Source of the DNA: Verrucomicrobiales bacterium
Lineage (GTDB): Bacteria > Verrucomicrobiota > Verrucomicrobiia > Verrucomicrobiales > DEV007
NCBI GenBank assembly: GCA_016795505.1
Contig: JAEUHH010000082.1
Coordinates: 1 to 46,220, forward strand
Reading direction: 5' to 3'
Length of the DNA stretch: 46,220 nt
Of this stretch, positions 44,960 through 46,220 are shown in pieces. The position numbers were made by a program, and so were the translations under genes. Under the pieces are notes generated by a model, which saw nothing but the letters and a program-made list of their open reading frames with translations, was not told where the DNA came from and ran no database searches. Numbering within the stretch: position 1 is the stretch's first letter; every line of letters starts with the position of its first letter.

Positions 44960-45694
44960 TCAGGGCTGGCGCTGCTGGGCGAACAGCCAGTCCCACAGTT
45001 CCGCCGTGTCATAGGCCGGCGTCCAGGAGTCGTGGCCTGCCTCGGGGTAGGCAGTGTATTTCACGGCGGTGTTGCCGGCCTTTTCGAGGGCATTGATCAG
45101 GCGGACGGATTCCTCCGGGGGGACCACGGTGTCTTTTTCCCCGTGAAAGGCCCAGACCGGAAGCTTGCCGAGTTTGCGCATGTGGTAGGGCACTCCGCCG
45201 CCGCAGATGGGCACGATGGCGGCAAAGCGGTCCGGGGCCTGCGAGGCGAAATGCCAGGTGCCGTAGCCGCCCATGCTCAGGCCCGTGAGGTAGAGCCGCG
45301 CGGGATCGAGGCGGTAGGTCTTTTCGGCATGGTCGACCAGTTCGAGCACCGGCTGGTCGGTCCACCAACTGTCGGCCGGGCACTGGGGGGAAATGACGAC
45401 CGCGGGGAAACGCCGGCCGGCTTCGATGAGTTTCGGGGGGCCGTGCTTCTTCAGGACCGACAGGTCGCTGCCTCGCTCGCCGGCGCCGTGGAGGAAGACG
45501 ACGAGCGGCCACTTCTTGCCGGCATTCTCAGGGGCGTCATAGCCTTCGGGGAGTTGCACCAGATAATTGAGCGACAGTTGGCGGGTGACGCTGGCGGTGA
45601 ATGTGGCGCTGCTTTGCTGGGCTTGGGCGGCAGATGGCAGCGCCGCTAGCAGCGAGAGAGCAGCCAGGGCGACGAGGGACGAGCGGGGATTCAT
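44960..45694 (-). CDS. secreted alpha/beta-hydrolase (feruloyl esterase/phospholipase-like)
   Basis: 244 aa with a signal peptide (LVALAALSLLAALPSAAQA). Strand and oxyanion region VVFLHGAGERGSDL, nucleophile Ser in TGLSMGGYGTW, Asp in HGEKDTVVPPE, His in PEAGHDSWTPAY. This is the compact prolyl-oligopeptidase-like esterase type often annotated as phospholipase/carboxylesterase or polyhydroxybutyrate depolymerase-like, and found in xylan loci as feruloyl or acetyl esterase. Substrate unknown. First gene of a two-gene unit with the metallophosphoesterase. 289 bp upstream to the transposase remnant hold no recognisable gene. Confidence 0.88.
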   Translation of the reverse strand: MNPRSSLVALAALSLLAALPSAAQAQQSSATFTASVTRQLSLNYLVQLPEGYDAPENAGKKWPLVVFLHGAGERGSDLSVLKKHGPPKLIEAGRRFPAVVISPQCPADSWWTDQPVLELVDHAEKTYRLDPARLYLTGLSMGGYGTWHFASQAPDRFAAIVPICGGGVPYHMRKLGKLPVWAFHGEKDTVVPPEESVRLINALEKAGNTAVKYTAYPEAGHDSWTPAYDTAELWDWLFAQQRQP

Positions 45695-45983
45695 GTGCCA
45701 GACGCTAGCACCGCCGGGCAGGGATGCAATGCGGCACGCGGCGCCCCGTCAGGGAAACGCGAAAAAAGACCACCCCGAGTCAGGCTTGGGGCCTGTGACT
45801 GGTTGCGAACAGGGGAGTAGGATCGAGCCGACCGGATCCGCATCAAGTGAGCCGTCGGCACCTTGTCGGCATTCGATCATCCGGCTTGGTGAGTCGCACC
45901 GATCCATGAGGGAATCGTGGGGCAAAGTCTGAGGGCCCTATTACTTCCCAATCAAATTGGCGATGAAACCAACTTTACTCCAG

Positions 45984-46220
45984 TCACCCCACTGGCCTCA
46001 TCTGCAAGTCCCGCAGCGTCCGCAGGTCTCCCCAGTCCACCCCGCCTCGCAGTCGGCGCGCGCCCGTTTTCCGCTTCGGACCGTAGCGCCAGCGATTCGC
46101 TTCGAAGACGCCATTCACAAACTCCACCGAGCCGAAGACCGCCCCATCGCAGAAATACCGCACCCGACAGCGGATGATCTCCGGGATCGACAACTTGCCC
46201 TCCCGCCTTTCCTCCGCCTC
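45984..46220 (-). mobile_element. 3' end of a REP-associated (RAYT-type) transposase, cut by window edge
   Basis: The visible C-terminal 78 codons read PEIIRCRVRYFCDGAVFGS, FVNGVFEANRWRYGPKRKTG, then ARRLRGG.DWGDLRTLRDLQ. This matches my recollection of the tail of Y1-type (IS200-like/RAYT) transposases widespread in Verrucomicrobia (RYF.DG...GS..FV..VF..NR..FGPKRKTGAR). The catalytic HUH/Tyr core would lie beyond 46220, so it cannot be judged intact. Such single-copy transposases are linked to dispersed short repeats; two 22-bp repeat loci occur in this window. Confidence 0.7.

Noticed and set aside
45567-45932. Plus-strand small open frame near the right end
   Set aside because: Half of it is antisense to the esterase N-terminus and the remainder has no coding character.
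45948-45960. CCAAT-CAA-ATTGG palindrome downstream of the transposase tail, as a possible REP element
   Set aside because: The stem is only 5 bp with a 3-nt centre, and no second copy was noticed in the window.

Overview
The window looks like a chromosome segment of a GC-rich Verrucomicrobiota bacterium, probably a Verrucomicrobiales member of the Luteolibacter/Haloferula type. This rests on gene content: several secreted formylglycine sulfatases, five SASA-type (sialate O-acetylesterase-like) esterases, DUF5060, DUF4838 and DUF6288-like proteins, remnants of the DUF1592/DUF1552 pair typical of Planctomycetes and Verrucomicrobia, and a GntR/LacI hybrid regulator. No rRNA, tRNA or CRISPR array was seen. 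Genus is inference.

Layout. 1-9383: a series of secreted polysaccharide-degradation genes, nearly all on the minus strand (partial DUF5060 protein, alpha/beta-hydrolase with C-terminal beta-domain, DUF4838 protein, PQQ-like propeller, acetyl-esterase). A plus-strand sugar isomerase-like gene (3053-3916) and a decapitated sulfatase pseudogene (4089-4855) lie among them. 9483-12360: a scarred region with an intact MDR reductase, a 22-bp tandem repeat, the first ~21 codons of a possible type I restriction methylase, an intact RhuM gene, and the last ~100 codons of another MDR oxidoreductase. It reads as the remains of a restriction-modification insertion. 12391-16568: a sulfatase translationally coupled to a 919-aa protein carrying two different esterase domains. 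16583-17712: a gene graveyard (DUF1552, DUF1592 and glycosidase fragments).

17746-35821: the core of the window, eleven minus-strand genes, six of whose ten junctions are 4-bp ATGA start/stop overlaps. From promoter to end they are Sel1+C39 protein, two sulfatases, S9 peptidase, M24 peptidase, two SASA esterases, a long SASA esterase, DUF6288-like, SASA, DUF6288-like. A divergent GntR/LacI-type regulator (35956-37026) shares a 134-bp intergenic region that holds repeated and palindromic candidate operators. The simplest reading is a carbohydrate or glycoconjugate utilisation operon that removes sulfate and acyl groups and trims peptides. The two DUF6288-like proteins are the best candidates for the missing backbone-acting enzyme. 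That assignment is inference.

37082-46220: a second 22-bp tandem repeat abutting a sialidase-like gene, an AT-rich palindromic promoter region, a membrane-anchored RraB-like protein, and a 1652-aa secreted protein combining a YVTN-like propeller, two c-type heme sites, three tandem jelly-roll repeats and a C-terminal beta-rich repeat region. An esterase/metallophosphoesterase pair follows, then the 3' end of a REP-associated (RAYT-type) transposase cut by the window edge. Only ORFs compatible with known families or clear gene architecture are listed. Long open frames antisense to these genes are GC-skew shadows.
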